A DNA stretch of 64,000 nucleotides from Hyphomicrobiaceae bacterium (GTDB lineage: Bacteria; Pseudomonadota; Alphaproteobacteria; Rhizobiales; Ancalomicrobiaceae). Positions within the stretch are counted from its first letter, which is position 1. Every line of letters begins with the position of its first letter. The DNA lies in the NCBI GenBank assembly GCA_016793065.1, contig JAEULV010000113.1, positions 23,393-87,392 on the forward strand. Direction: 5' to 3'. Below, piece after piece: positions 28,297-37,411 of the stretch. The notes beneath the pieces are model-generated. The model saw nothing but the letters and a program-made list of their open reading frames with translations, did no database searches and was not told where the DNA came from. A program made the position numbers and the translations under genes.

Positions 28297-29571
28297 ATGC
28301 CTCACGCCATCGTCGTCACCGTCATCATCGACGGCAACCGCCCGGATTTCGTCTCCGACGCGACCACGCCGACCATCGCCGCGCTGAAGCGGGCCGGGAC
28401 GTGGTTCGACGCCCATCGCGGCATCTTCCCGTCGGCGACGCGGGCGTCGTCGGCGTCGATCGCCACCGGATCGTTCCCGCGCAATCACGGCCTGCGCGGC
28501 AATTCGCTCGGGCTGCCGATCCCCGGCGGGCACGAATTCCATGACGCCGGCAAGCCGGAGTTCTTCGACACCTACCGCCGGCATTTCGGCCGGATGCTCG
28601 GCCGCAAGGCCGTGGCGGAGCATGTCGCCGACCACGGCGGAGCACTGCTCGCCTCGAACGTCTCGCCGGGGGCGGCATGGTTTCACGACAGCTATTCCCA
28701 CGGCCACATGCTGCACCGGGAGCTGAGCTATGCCCCCGGCCGGATCGCCATCGACGGCATCGAGGCGCCGGCCGGCAAGGTCGGCGACATCGCCATGACC
28801 GACCGCTTCATCGCATTCCTGACCGAGCGCAAGCCGGCGGTAGCGACGCTGTGGCTGAGCGAGCCGGACAAGTCGATGCACGCGGCGCCGCTCGGCTCGC
28901 CGACGCATCTGGCGGCACTGGCGCATGTCGACGCGCAGGTGGCGCGGGTGGCGACCGAGGTCGAGCGGCTGCGCGACGGCGGCCACGACGTGCTGTTCAT
29001 GATCGGCTCCGATCACGGGCACGAGGCGGTGACCGAGGTCGTCCCGGTCGAGCGGCGGCTGTTCGAGGCCGGCTTCAAGCGCGAGTTCGACGGTCCCGAG
29101 ATCGTCGTCGCGCCGCAGGGCTCGGCGGCGTTCATCCATTTCGGCGGCGCGGCGCTGGACCGGCGCGGCGAGGTGGCGGACTGGCTCGCCGGGCAGAGCT
29201 GGGTCGAGACGGTGTTCATGGGCGAGGATCTGGCGGATCTCGGCCAGATCCCCGGCGACGACCTGATCGCCGTCGACATGGCCAAGACCGACGGCGCCAA
29301 TATCAACGGCGTCCCCGGCCTCACCGCCATGGCGGTGCGGTTCTCGGAGGACGAGGACGACGTGCGGCGCGACTGCGGCATGCATGGCGGTCGCGGCCGA
29401 TACGAGACCAACCCGACGCTGCTCGCCATCGGGGCGGGGTTTGCCGCCGGGGCGGTGCGGACCGCGCCGAGCTCGATCACCGACATCGCGCCGACGACGC
29501 TTGCCCATCTCGGCATCGATGGCGCGGTGTTCGACGGCCGGGCGCTGCAGGATCAGTTGGCGGCGAGGTAG
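28297..29571 (+). CDS. Alkaline-phosphatase-superfamily hydrolase (nucleotide pyrophosphatase/phosphodiesterase type)
   Basis: A 424-residue cytoplasmic protein without a signal peptide. It has the two-metal site of the alkaline phosphatase superfamily: an N-terminal metal Asp in VIIDGNRPD, the nucleophile Thr in GIFPSATRAS near residue 49, EPDKSMHA near 190, GSDHGHEA near 245 and a late His in GMHGGRG near 365. The arrangement resembles nucleotide pyrophosphatase/phosphodiesterases and phosphonoacetate hydrolase. The reaction is probably cleavage of a phosphodiester or C-P bond of the imported compound. The last 19 bases overlap the convergent cytochrome gene. Confidence 0.88.
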   Translation: MPHAIVVTVIIDGNRPDFVSDATTPTIAALKRAGTWFDAHRGIFPSATRASSASIATGSFPRNHGLRGNSLGLPIPGGHEFHDAGKPEFFDTYRRHFGRMLGRKAVAEHVADHGGALLASNVSPGAAWFHDSYSHGHMLHRELSYAPGRIAIDGIEAPAGKVGDIAMTDRFIAFLTERKPAVATLWLSEPDKSMHAAPLGSPTHLAALAHVDAQVARVATEVERLRDGGHDVLFMIGSDHGHEAVTEVVPVERRLFEAGFKREFDGPEIVVAPQGSAAFIHFGGAALDRRGEVADWLAGQSWVETVFMGEDLADLGQIPGDDLIAVDMAKTDGANINGVPGLTAMAVRFSEDEDDVRRDCGMHGGRGRYETNPTLLAIGAGFAAGAVRTAPSSITDIAPTTLAHLGIDGAVFDGRALQDQLAAR

Positions 29572-29828
29572 GCGACGATCGCGGCGAGGTCGGCCTCGCC
29601 GAGATCGAAGGCCGGCATCTGCTCGAAGCCGCGCGTGGCGCGGGCGACCTCGGGCTGCTTCATGCCGCGAATGTCGCCGCCGGCGCCGCCCTCCCCCGTC
29701 GGGCCGTGGCACTCCTGGCAGTTGGCGACGAACAAGGCCCGCCCAGTGGCGACGCGAGCCTCGTCGGCGCCGGCGGCGGCCGGAAGCAGCGGCAGGGCCG
29801 CGACGAGAAGACGAGCGAGGCGGCGCAT
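29553..29828 (-). CDS. Small c-type cytochrome
   Basis: A 91-residue protein with an N-terminal Sec signal (RRLARLLVAALPLLPAAAGA) and one haem-binding motif CQECH near residue 37. A likely distal Met ligand lies in RGFEQMPAF near 70. It is a class I soluble cytochrome c of the short periplasmic type. Its 3' end overlaps the convergent phosphodiesterase gene by 19 bases. It is divergent from phoX. A redox partner is not visible in the window. Confidence 0.9.
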   Translation of the reverse strand: MRRLARLLVAALPLLPAAAGADEARVATGRALFVANCQECHGPTGEGGAGGDIRGMKQPEVARATRGFEQMPAFDLGEADLAAIVAYLAAN

Positions 29829-29956
29829 GGGCGGACCTTCGGGCCGACATGGGAACGGCGACGGGTGGAAAGCGGGCCGGCACTATCGCCCGCGGTCGTG
29901 ACGGCGGTATAACGGACCGTCCCCGGCGGCGGCGCTGGCGGCGCGCCCCCGCGCGG

Positions 29957-29985
29957 CTGTGATCCAGCTGTCATAAAGCCGTCAG
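29957..29985 (+). promoter_or_regulatory. Pho box: three PhoB half-site repeats
   Basis: Three 7-base units, CTGTGAT (29957), CTGTCAT (29968) and CCGTCAG (29979), are spaced exactly 11 bases apart. The PhoB consensus is tandem CTGTCAT units separated by 4 AT-rich bases. The middle unit is a perfect match. The site lies about 95 bases upstream of the PhoX-type gene and should place it under phosphate-starvation control. Confidence 0.88.
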
Positions 29986-30080
29986 AACAAGTCCCCTAGT
30001 GTCGCCCCGGGCGCGTGCCACCGAGGGTCACATGATCCGGCTGGCAACACGCCGTCGATTTTTCCGATGGAGGACTGGCC

Positions 30081-31997
30081 ATGACCAACCGCACCCCGAT
30101 ACTTTCCGCCGACGAATGGGATGAGGTCAACTTCCCGCGTCCGACCGAACAGGAATTCGACCGGGTGGTCGAACGGGCGATCTCCCGTCGCGGCTTCCTC
30201 GGCGGCGCGCTGGCGTTCGGCTCGGGCGCGGCGGTGATGGGCACCGCCTTCCTCAAGGCGACGCCGGCCGAGGCGCGGCAGGCGACCCGCTTCGCCTTCG
30301 AGGCGATCGCGGCGCAGACGGACGGCACCGTGCACGTTCCGGCCGGCTATGGCTGGAAGACGCTGGTGCGCTGGGGCGACCCGCTGTTTTCCGATGCGCC
30401 GGCGTTCGATGCCGCCAGCGGCATTCCGACCAAGGGCTCCGACCGGGTGTTCGGCGAGAACACCGACGGCATGGAGATCTTCAACATCGGCGGTCACGAG
30501 GTGCTCGTCGTCAACAGCGAGTACGTCAACAACAAGGTCAACCTCGCCCATCTGAAGGACGGCAAGCCGGTGTCGGCCGACGACGTGCTGCGGCTGCAGA
30601 ACTTCCAGGGCGTGTCGGTGATGGAAATCGCCGAGGGCAAGGACGGCTGGAAGGTCGTCGTCGACAGCCGGTTCAACCGTCGCATCACCCACAACACGCC
30701 GATGGTGCTGGACGGCCCCGCCGCCGGCCACGACCTTCTGAAGACAGAGGCCGATCCGACCGGCATGGCCGTGCTCGGCACGCTGAACAATTGCGGTTCG
30801 GGCCGCACGCCGTGGGGCACCTATCTGACCTGCGAGGAGAATTTCAACGGCTATTTCGGCGCCAGCGCGGCGCTGCCGGAGTCGGCCGCCGTCAAGGCCG
30901 GCTACAAGCGCTACGGCATCAACGAAAAGGGCGCCGGCTACAACTACCATCCGTTCGACGCGCGTTTCGACGTGTCGAAGAACCCGAACGAACCGCATCG
31001 CCACGGCTATGTGGTCGAGATCGATCCGGCGCGGCCGGACTCGAAGCCGGTCAAGCACACCGCGCTCGGCCGCATCAAGCATGAGAACGCCGCCTATGCG
31101 CTGACCAACGCCGGTCATGTGGTCGTCTACATGGGCGACGACGAGCGCGGCGAGTTCATCTACAAGTGGGTGTCGCGCGAGGTGTTCGTGCCGGGCGGCG
31201 ACACCTCGACGCTGCTGTCGGACGGTCAGCTGTTCGTCGCCAGGTTCAACGACGACCTGACCGGCGAATGGGTGGCGCTGACGCCGGAAGCGACCGGCAT
31301 GAGCGTCGCCGAGATCGCCATCTTCACCCGTACCGCCGGCTCTAAGGTCGGCGCCACCACCATGGACCGGCCGGAGTGGATCGCGGTCAACCCGCGCGCC
31401 GCCGAGGCCTATTGCTGCCTCACCAACAACAGCCGGCGCGGCACCAAGACCGATGCCGGCAAGCCGCGCACCAACGAGGGCGGCGACCCGATGACGCTCA
31501 ACGCCGTCAACCCGCGCGAGACCAACAATTACGGCCAGATCGTGCGCTGGCGTCCGGCGGGCGGCGACCATGGCGCGGCAAAGTTCGGCTGGGACCTGTT
31601 CGTCATGGCCGGCAACCCGACCGTCCACAAGGATGGCCCCTATGCCGGCTCGGCCAACATCAATGCCGGCAACCTGTTCAACTCGCCGGACGGCATGGTG
31701 ATCGACACCGCCGGCATCGTCTGGATCCAGACCGACGGCGAGGACAGCAACAAGGACGAATATGCCGGCATGGGCAACAACCAGATGCTCGCCGGCGATC
31801 CGCTGACCGGCGAGATCCGCCGCTTCCTCACCGGCCCGTTCGGCTGCGAGGTCACCGGTCTCACCTGGTCGTCGGACCGGCGCACCATGTTCGTCGGTAT
31901 CCAGCATCCGGACGCGCCGTTCCCGGACGGCCCGAACAGCCTGCCGCGCTCGTCGATCATCGCGGTGAAGCGCGACGACAACGCGCTGGTCGGCTGA
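30081..31997 (+). CDS. phoX: PhoX-type alkaline phosphatase (DUF839)
   Basis: A 638-residue protein with a Tat signal (SRRGFLGG near residue 36, cleavage near PAEA, about 60). The mature protein is of the PhoX/DUF839 family, calcium- and iron-dependent phosphatases acting in the periplasm or outside the cell. Conserved segments include TPWGTYLTCEENFNGYF near residue 240 and YVVEIDP-type strands. The Pho box upstream fits the known PhoB control of phoX in other bacteria. It would release phosphate from esters, complementing the import locus next to it. A strong hairpin follows the stop. Confidence 0.93.
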   Translation: MTNRTPILSADEWDEVNFPRPTEQEFDRVVERAISRRGFLGGALAFGSGAAVMGTAFLKATPAEARQATRFAFEAIAAQTDGTVHVPAGYGWKTLVRWGDPLFSDAPAFDAASGIPTKGSDRVFGENTDGMEIFNIGGHEVLVVNSEYVNNKVNLAHLKDGKPVSADDVLRLQNFQGVSVMEIAEGKDGWKVVVDSRFNRRITHNTPMVLDGPAAGHDLLKTEADPTGMAVLGTLNNCGSGRTPWGTYLTCEENFNGYFGASAALPESAAVKAGYKRYGINEKGAGYNYHPFDARFDVSKNPNEPHRHGYVVEIDPARPDSKPVKHTALGRIKHENAAYALTNAGHVVVYMGDDERGEFIYKWVSREVFVPGGDTSTLLSDGQLFVARFNDDLTGEWVALTPEATGMSVAEIAIFTRTAGSKVGATTMDRPEWIAVNPRAAEAYCCLTNNSRRGTKTDAGKPRTNEGGDPMTLNAVNPRETNNYGQIVRWRPAGGDHGAAKFGWDLFVMAGNPTVHKDGPYAGSANINAGNLFNSPDGMVIDTAGIVWIQTDGEDSNKDEYAGMGNNQMLAGDPLTGEIRRFLTGPFGCEVTGLTWSSDRRTMFVGIQHPDAPFPDGPNSLPRSSIIAVKRDDNALVG

Positions 31998-32016
31998 CAC
32001 CATCGACATGACAAAC

Positions 32017-32045
32017 GCCGCCCCGGAACCGGTTTCCGGGGCGGC
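32017..32045 (+). terminator. Hairpin after phoX
   Basis: A perfect 12-bp G+C-rich stem (32017-32028 GCCGCCCCGGAA and 32034-32045) with a 5-base loop lies 19 bases after the phoX stop. The T run is short. It may also serve the convergent gene at 32132. Confidence 0.75.
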
Positions 32046-32131
32046 GCCATTTCCGGCCTCAGATCGGACGGCGCCGGCGGTGTTTGCCGGTCAAGCGGAC
32101 CGGGCAATCGCGGCGATCGCTAACCGGTCGC

Positions 32132-33805
32132 TCATCCGGCCCGACTGTCGCCGCCTGTGGCCGCGCGGCGCCCGGCGATGCTGTCCAGCAGCAGCCGGAA
32201 CTCGCCGATCGTCGGCGCCAGTTCCACCGCCCGGCTGGCGGCGGGCAATGCCGCCTCCGGCCCCGACAACAGCAGCAAGGCCCGCGCCTCGAGCCAGTGG
32301 GCCCGGGCATAGTCCGGCTGCCGCTCCCGCGCCTTGCGGGCATGCGCCAGCGCCTTGCTGGCATCGATCGGCTTCACCGTGAGGCGGCGGTTGCCGATGA
32401 ACACCAGGGCCTCGACCGAGGGATCGTTCGCGGCGGCGGATTCCTCGGCGAGCGCCAGTCCCTCCTGCTTGTCGCCCTTGGTCAGCAACACCTTGGCCAG
32501 CAGGTAGAGCGCGCCGGAAGAGCGATTTCGGGCGACGGCCTGCCGGGCGACCCTCTCGGCCAGCGCCAGATCCTTATCCTTGAGACTGCGAGCGATGAAC
32601 TTGAACAGCGTCCGCTCGTCGGCCCGCCGCAGGATCCGCTCCGGATCGGGAATGCGGCTGGCGGCGCGGGCGAGCAGCACCGACATCCGCTCCTGGGTTT
32701 CCTCCGGCATCTGGTCGAACACGGCCAGCATGTAGTCGACCGAGTCGTAGAGCAGCTTGTCGATGGCGTGCAGCGCCGAGGCGCGGCGGACCAGCTGATC
32801 CGTCACTTGCGCACCGGCGTCGCCAGCGCCGACGCCGGCGGCCTCGCATTCGGCGATGGTTTGCCGGACCCGCGCCGCGACGGCGGCGGCATCGCTGCCG
32901 TCGACGAAATAGGCCGCGAGCAGGAAGCCGAGCTGTCGCCGGATCGTCTCGGACTGGGTGTCCGGCTGCGGTTCGAATGCCAGCCGCAGCTCGTCGAGCG
33001 ACCGCAGCGGCGTGGTCATGTGGGCATATTCGCTGGCGGCGAAGCTGAAGACCGGCTTGCCATGGATCAGCGCTTCCAGCCCGACGCCGGAATTGGCGAC
33101 GACGACGGCATGGCAACGCGGGATGAGCCGATGCACCGAGGCATCGGACACGGTGACGAAGCCGGTGCGGGCGGCCGCCTCCAACTCCTGGGCTATATGC
33201 TCACTGGCGCATTTCGGATGACGCTTGATCACCACATGGGCCTTGCCGGCCTCGGCAAGGCGGGCGAGCGCCCGGATCGTCTCGACCTGCGTCAGCCGCG
33301 CCAGCTTCATCACCTCGTCGGAATTCACCTGAAGCGGATAGAAGACGAAGGGCGGCAGCGCCGCGGTCGCCGGATCGAGCGGCTCGTCGCTTTGGGCGTA
33401 TTTGGAGAAGTTCTCCTGAAGAAACCGGTCGCGAACCCTGGCGATCACCGGTTCGGCGCGATCGAGCGGGAAATCCAGCCCGAGCCGGCGCACAGCCGCA
33501 TCGTTGGCGATCTGGCTCCAGCCGCTATAGCCGTCGCGATCGATGAACCAGAGCCCGGGGATCGCCGCGCCCTTGACGCAGTAGGTGTTCCTTCCCGGCT
33601 GACGGGCGTGATAGGAATAGCAAATGCCGTCATTGCCATCGTCGAGAAGACCGGTCACCGCGACCGGGACAATGCTTTCTACCGCGAGTTCGCATTTCAA
33701 TTCGAGCAAGGCCGCGAACAGGTTGTTATAGAATGCGCTGACCTCAAGGTGGCTTTCGCTATCCTTCAGCCAATACATATTCGGAACGACGATGGAAGCT
33801 TTCAT
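32132..33805 (-). CDS. KpsC/KpsS-like glycan biosynthesis protein with TPR domain
   Basis: A 557-residue cytoplasmic protein. Residues about 1-350 resemble capsular polysaccharide biosynthesis proteins of the KpsC/KpsS type (Kdo-transferase-like), with the KRHPKC segment near residue 210 and ANSGVGLEALIHGKPVFSF near 240, which is the most diagnostic part. Residues about 390-545 are helical, with TPR-like repeats (ALAERVARQAV, ALAHARKARERQPDYARAHW). The fusion of a capsule-type transferase to TPRs suggests a modified surface glycan or glycoprotein. It is followed on the same strand, upstream, by the methyltransferase fusion gene at 33878. Confidence 0.75.
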   Translation of the reverse strand: MKASIVVPNMYWLKDSESHLEVSAFYNNLFAALLELKCELAVESIVPVAVTGLLDDGNDGICYSYHARQPGRNTYCVKGAAIPGLWFIDRDGYSGWSQIANDAAVRRLGLDFPLDRAEPVIARVRDRFLQENFSKYAQSDEPLDPATAALPPFVFYPLQVNSDEVMKLARLTQVETIRALARLAEAGKAHVVIKRHPKCASEHIAQELEAAARTGFVTVSDASVHRLIPRCHAVVVANSGVGLEALIHGKPVFSFAASEYAHMTTPLRSLDELRLAFEPQPDTQSETIRRQLGFLLAAYFVDGSDAAAVAARVRQTIAECEAAGVGAGDAGAQVTDQLVRRASALHAIDKLLYDSVDYMLAVFDQMPEETQERMSVLLARAASRIPDPERILRRADERTLFKFIARSLKDKDLALAERVARQAVARNRSSGALYLLAKVLLTKGDKQEGLALAEESAAANDPSVEALVFIGNRRLTVKPIDASKALAHARKARERQPDYARAHWLEARALLLLSGPEAALPAASRAVELAPTIGEFRLLLDSIAGRRAATGGDSRAG

Positions 33806-33877
33806 CGGGAAACCTGATCGAGCGAAACTGTTGTTATCAGAATGCAGGCCCCCGCGCGAAACGCCACCGGCCCGACC

Positions 33878-35635
33878 TCAGCCGAGCCGACGAATGTCGC
33901 CGTTGAAGCCCTCCTTGAAGCCGTCGGGCAGGAAGGGCGCGATCAGATCGATATCGCCCTTGTCATAGACGACGCCGGCCGGATCGATCGTCCGCTTTTC
34001 GATGACGACCGAGATATTGTAGCCATATTGCCGGACCCACGGCTGGCGGCAATCGAAGCCGGCGAGCACGAGATTGTAGAGGACGAGCCCGGCATTCCAC
34101 AGCGAGACATGCCCGCCGACGATTTCATGCTTGAGCGGCGGCACGGAGATCGCCAGGACGCCGCCTTCCTTGAGATGGGAGTGCAGCTTCCTCAGGAACG
34201 CCTGAACGTTGGGCTGGTGCTCGAGCACATGCGAGGCCAGGACGCAGTCGAACTGAGCTTCGAACGCCAGTTGCATGAAGTCGCCACAGACGACATCGGC
34301 GCCGCTATTGGCCTCGAAATGATAGCTGTTGCCGTAGTCGACCTCGGTGACGCGCTTGCCGTGGCGTCGCAACACGTCCGCCTGCGCGCCGGCGCCGCTG
34401 CCGACATCCAGTACCGTGACGAAACTGCGGTCGTCGACCAGGTGCTGCATCAGCAGGCTGCTGCGCATCGGCGCGAATTCGGGACGGATTTCGGCGAGAA
34501 TCCGTTCGGTTTCGGCCCGCTCGCGGTGGGATTCCAGGCCGCTTACATCGAAGGCATCGGCCCACGCCCGGGCGGCGGTCTTGTGGTCGTGGTTCCTGGC
34601 GGCGATCGATCCGAGCAACGCGAGGCCGGTGGCGTGGGCCGGGCGCTGGCCGAGGAAGTGCCTTATGTCGGCCTCGGCGCCGGCAAGATCGTTCTGCCGC
34701 AGCTTGTTGGCTGCCCGCAGGTGGAAGAGATCGAGCGCGCTCGGGTGGTCCGGCCGCTGCTGCGCATAGGCCCAGATCGTCGCGATCGTCGAAAGCGCGG
34801 TGTCGACGCGCCGCGACTGGGTCTGCCACTGGGCCAGCCGATGGAATCCGGCCAGCCAGTTGGGCCGGGCGGCCGTCAACGCCGACAGCACCGCGACCGC
34901 CGCATCCTTGGCGCCAAGCGTCCAGAGCCGGGTCGCGAAGGTCAGTTCCTCCGCCGGGCCCATGGGTTTTGGCGGCTGGCGGAAGACCTGGATGGCGGCC
35001 TCGAAGCGGGTGCCGCGCGCGAGGATGCGAAACCGCATGCCGGTCGCGCGCAGCCATTCCTCAAGCGCGCGCCACTCGCCCTCGCGCCAGAACGGGTAGA
35101 CGCCTTCGTCCTTCCAGTCGCCAAGCTCATCGAAGACGATGACCGCGCCGTCGACCAGCCGGTCGGTGAGAAGGTCCAGCACGTGGCGAGCGGAGCTGTA
35201 GAGGTCGACATCGACATGCAGGAAGCCGACCGGACCGGGGTTGGCCGCCAGCCAATCGGCAAGCGTGTCGTCGAAAAAGCCCTGGACGAGATCGACATTG
35301 GCCGGCACCAGCGGCAGGCGCGGCAGCGCGAAGTGGCCGGCCTCGTAGGTGCTGGTGGGGCTGCGGTGCCAGGCCTCGGGAAGCCCGGCAAAGGAGTCGA
35401 AGCCGGTAAAGCGGGCCGCCCTGTCGTGCAGCGCCAGCGCCCTGAGCGACGTTCCCTTGAAGACGCCGAACTCCAGCGCCAGGCCGGGCTTGACGGCGAA
35501 TTCATAGGCGAACTTGAGCTGGGTCAGCCGGTCGATGACAACGGGATGGCGCAGGAAGGCATCCGGATCGAGCGTCTCGGCGCCATGGACCCGCGCCAGC
35601 GCCTCGCCAATCGTCGCCGCGACCGAATGTGACAT
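33878..35635 (-). CDS. Methyltransferase-TPR-methyltransferase fusion
   Basis: A 585-residue protein with three parts. Residues about 45-235 are a TylF/macrocin-O-methyltransferase-like domain (LEFGVFKGTSLRA near 55, then FLHVDVDLYSSARHVLDLL near 140 with metal-type Asp residues). Residues about 245-380 are helical TPR-like. Residues about 400-585 are a class I SAM methyltransferase (VLDVGSGAGAQADVL near 410, then CVLASHVLEHQPN near 465). GGAG precedes ATG 35635; a longer frame upstream has no family-like content. Two SAM domains bridged by TPRs in one protein are unusual. With the KpsC-like neighbour it probably modifies a surface glycan. Confidence 0.85.
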   Translation of the reverse strand: MSHSVAATIGEALARVHGAETLDPDAFLRHPVVIDRLTQLKFAYEFAVKPGLALEFGVFKGTSLRALALHDRAARFTGFDSFAGLPEAWHRSPTSTYEAGHFALPRLPLVPANVDLVQGFFDDTLADWLAANPGPVGFLHVDVDLYSSARHVLDLLTDRLVDGAVIVFDELGDWKDEGVYPFWREGEWRALEEWLRATGMRFRILARGTRFEAAIQVFRQPPKPMGPAEELTFATRLWTLGAKDAAVAVLSALTAARPNWLAGFHRLAQWQTQSRRVDTALSTIATIWAYAQQRPDHPSALDLFHLRAANKLRQNDLAGAEADIRHFLGQRPAHATGLALLGSIAARNHDHKTAARAWADAFDVSGLESHRERAETERILAEIRPEFAPMRSSLLMQHLVDDRSFVTVLDVGSGAGAQADVLRRHGKRVTEVDYGNSYHFEANSGADVVCGDFMQLAFEAQFDCVLASHVLEHQPNVQAFLRKLHSHLKEGGVLAISVPPLKHEIVGGHVSLWNAGLVLYNLVLAGFDCRQPWVRQYGYNISVVIEKRTIDPAGVVYDKGDIDLIAPFLPDGFKEGFNGDIRRLG

Positions 35636-35828
35636 GGTCTCCCCCTGCCCGCGGGCCCGGCAGCGGCCCGGCACGGGCAACCCGGCGGAACGTAACGACA
35701 CGCCGCGCCCGCGTTTTCGCCCAACGCCTTCAAAACACGACTGTTCCGCAACACTTGCCACGAAGCACGGCGCGACACAAGCTGGGGGACGGCGGTGGAT
35801 GAAGGCGTGAGAGGCCCAATGGAGCGCG

Positions 35829-36221
35829 ATGCGACAAGCCGCCTTTTCGGCGGCGGTATCGACGTCGCGGCTGTTCGATCTGACAAGTGAACCGCTCGCG
35901 CGAAACAGCGCCCAGTGGACCAACGTCACGGATTACGGTCCCTGCGTGTCCTTCGCCGATGCCGCCCGAGCGGCGGACGCCGACGCGATCCGCTACCGAT
36001 CCGTCCGCGACCCGGGAGAAGGCATGAATCTGGCGCTCCTGCTGTGTCGCGCCCTTGCAAGCCCCGCACCGATCGAGCGCCAGACCTGGCGCATCCGCCT
36101 CAGCCCCTCAGGCGTCCAGGCGCTCTGCGAGTTCCCGCGACAGGCCATCGAGTTCCCACGCGACACCTTCGCCGCCGACCCACGGATCGCGGCCCTCGCC
36201 TGGAACCGCGAACACCGCTAG
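35829..36221 (+). pseudogene. RES-domain toxin remnant (N-terminally truncated)
   Basis: A 130-residue reading frame with the C-terminal part of a RES domain: RLFDLTSEPL near residue 14, then DAIRYRSVRDPGEGMNLALL near residue 51, matching the RES pattern of IRYPSVR-PGG-CLALF. The N-terminal third of the domain with its catalytic Arg and Glu residues is absent, and no partner antitoxin (MbcA/Xre-type) is adjacent. RES proteins in toxin-antitoxin systems degrade NAD+. This copy looks inactive. Confidence 0.6.
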
Positions 36222-36383
36222 GCCCACTCGCGGTACCTCCGGAACAAGGTAAGGTCACCGGCTATGGCCGGGGCGGGAGGAGGATTTCTTGGGGGGCTGG
36301 TTGGAGGAAGGATAGGAAGCCCGATGCGGACGCGATCTCCACGCACGGCCTGCAGGGCCGTGCCTTCCGGTGCTTACGTCTGG

Positions 36384-36767
36384 TCATCCGGCGGCAATGG
36401 CTTCGATCTCGACCAGCCAATCGGGCGAGAGTGTCTCGGCGATGATGGCGGTCGTGGGGATGCGCCGGCCGTGGAGGGCAGTGAGGCGCGCCGTCTGATT
36501 CGCTTCGACGAAGGCTCGGTCACGCAGATAGCTCGTGACCCGGACTATGTTGTCCACCGTCATCCCGGCCTCGGCAAGGATGCGACGGATATTCGACCAG
36601 ATCCAGGTCAGTTGTTCGTCGAGGCTCTGTGGTGCGTACCCGTCCTGATCGAGACCCATGGTTCCGCTGATGAAGAGCAGACGGCTTGCGGCGCTCACCT
36701 CGATCGCGTGGAGATAATCGGTTGCCGGATAGATGCCGTCCTGCGGGCTGCGTGGTGTCAGTATCAT
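36384..36767 (-). CDS. RidA/YjgF-family protein
   Basis: A 127-residue protein of the RidA (Rid/YER057c/UK114) family, which hydrolyses reactive enamine/imine intermediates. The pattern LLFISGTMGLDQDG near residue 30 and the run DNIVRVTSYLRD near 72 match. The usual C-terminal Arg-containing segment is represented by VEIEAIAAG, with an I-E-A-I ending. AAGGA precedes the ATG. It is divergent, with a 67-base spacer, from an Lrp-type regulator that may control it. Confidence 0.88.
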   Translation of the reverse strand: MILTPRSPQDGIYPATDYLHAIEVSAASRLLFISGTMGLDQDGYAPQSLDEQLTWIWSNIRRILAEAGMTVDNIVRVTSYLRDRAFVEANQTARLTALHGRRIPTTAIIAETLSPDWLVEIEAIAAG

Positions 36768-36834
36768 CTTGAATATCCTTCTGTTAAACTACGCTTTCAT
36801 ATAATTCGATCAGGCAGAATGGTAATTTTTGTCA

Positions 36835-37371
36835 ATGAATGAAGAAACAGAGGATATTCGGCCGAATGAACCGATGTCGCGCGAGGTGGACGCCTTTGAC
36901 AGAAGGATCTTAGCCGCGCTGACCAAGGATGCCCGCGCTACCTATGCCGCAATCGGGCAAATGGCGGGTCTCTCGGCACCGGCCGTGCACGAGCGGGTCA
37001 AGCGCCTGAAGGGCATGGGGGTGCTTCATGGCACGACCACGCGGATCAATGGCGAAGCTGTCGGCAAGCCACTCCTTGCCTTCGTCCATATCGACGCCGA
37101 AGGTTGGGGCAAGAGCGAGCAGATGATGCGGATGAATGTCTTTCCCGAAGTGGAAGAGATTCATTCGGTCGCCGGAGATACCAGCGTGATTATGAAGGTT
37201 CGCACGGCAGGACCGCATGCGCTGGAGCACTTCCTCGCCCAACTCTATGCGCTGCCGGGCGTGCGCTCGACCAAGAGCTTTGTGGTGCTTTCAACGTATC
37301 TGGAACGCCCTGTGCAAGCTTCGGTCACGAAGCTCTGGCCCGAAGCGCAGATGCCGTTGGATCGGGCTTGA
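36835..37371 (+). CDS. Lrp/AsnC-family regulator
   Basis: A 178-residue regulator. Residues about 18-75 form the Lrp helix-turn-helix (DAFDRRILAALTKDARATYA, then GLSAPAVHERVKRL). Residues about 80-165 are the RAM ligand-binding domain. The start at ATG 36835 has no clear ribosome site, so a downstream ATG cannot be excluded. A TATAAT sequence lies at 36800-36805. It is divergent from the RidA gene, an arrangement typical of amino-acid-metabolism control. Its stop is 41 bases from the left att repeat of the integrative element. Confidence 0.9.
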   Translation: MNEETEDIRPNEPMSREVDAFDRRILAALTKDARATYAAIGQMAGLSAPAVHERVKRLKGMGVLHGTTTRINGEAVGKPLLAFVHIDAEGWGKSEQMMRMNVFPEVEEIHSVAGDTSVIMKVRTAGPHALEHFLAQLYALPGVRSTKSFVVLSTYLERPVQASVTKLWPEAQMPLDRA

Positions 37372-37411
37372 CGGTCATCAAGGCGTTCGAACCCGGCTTC
37401 CAGAGCGCCAC

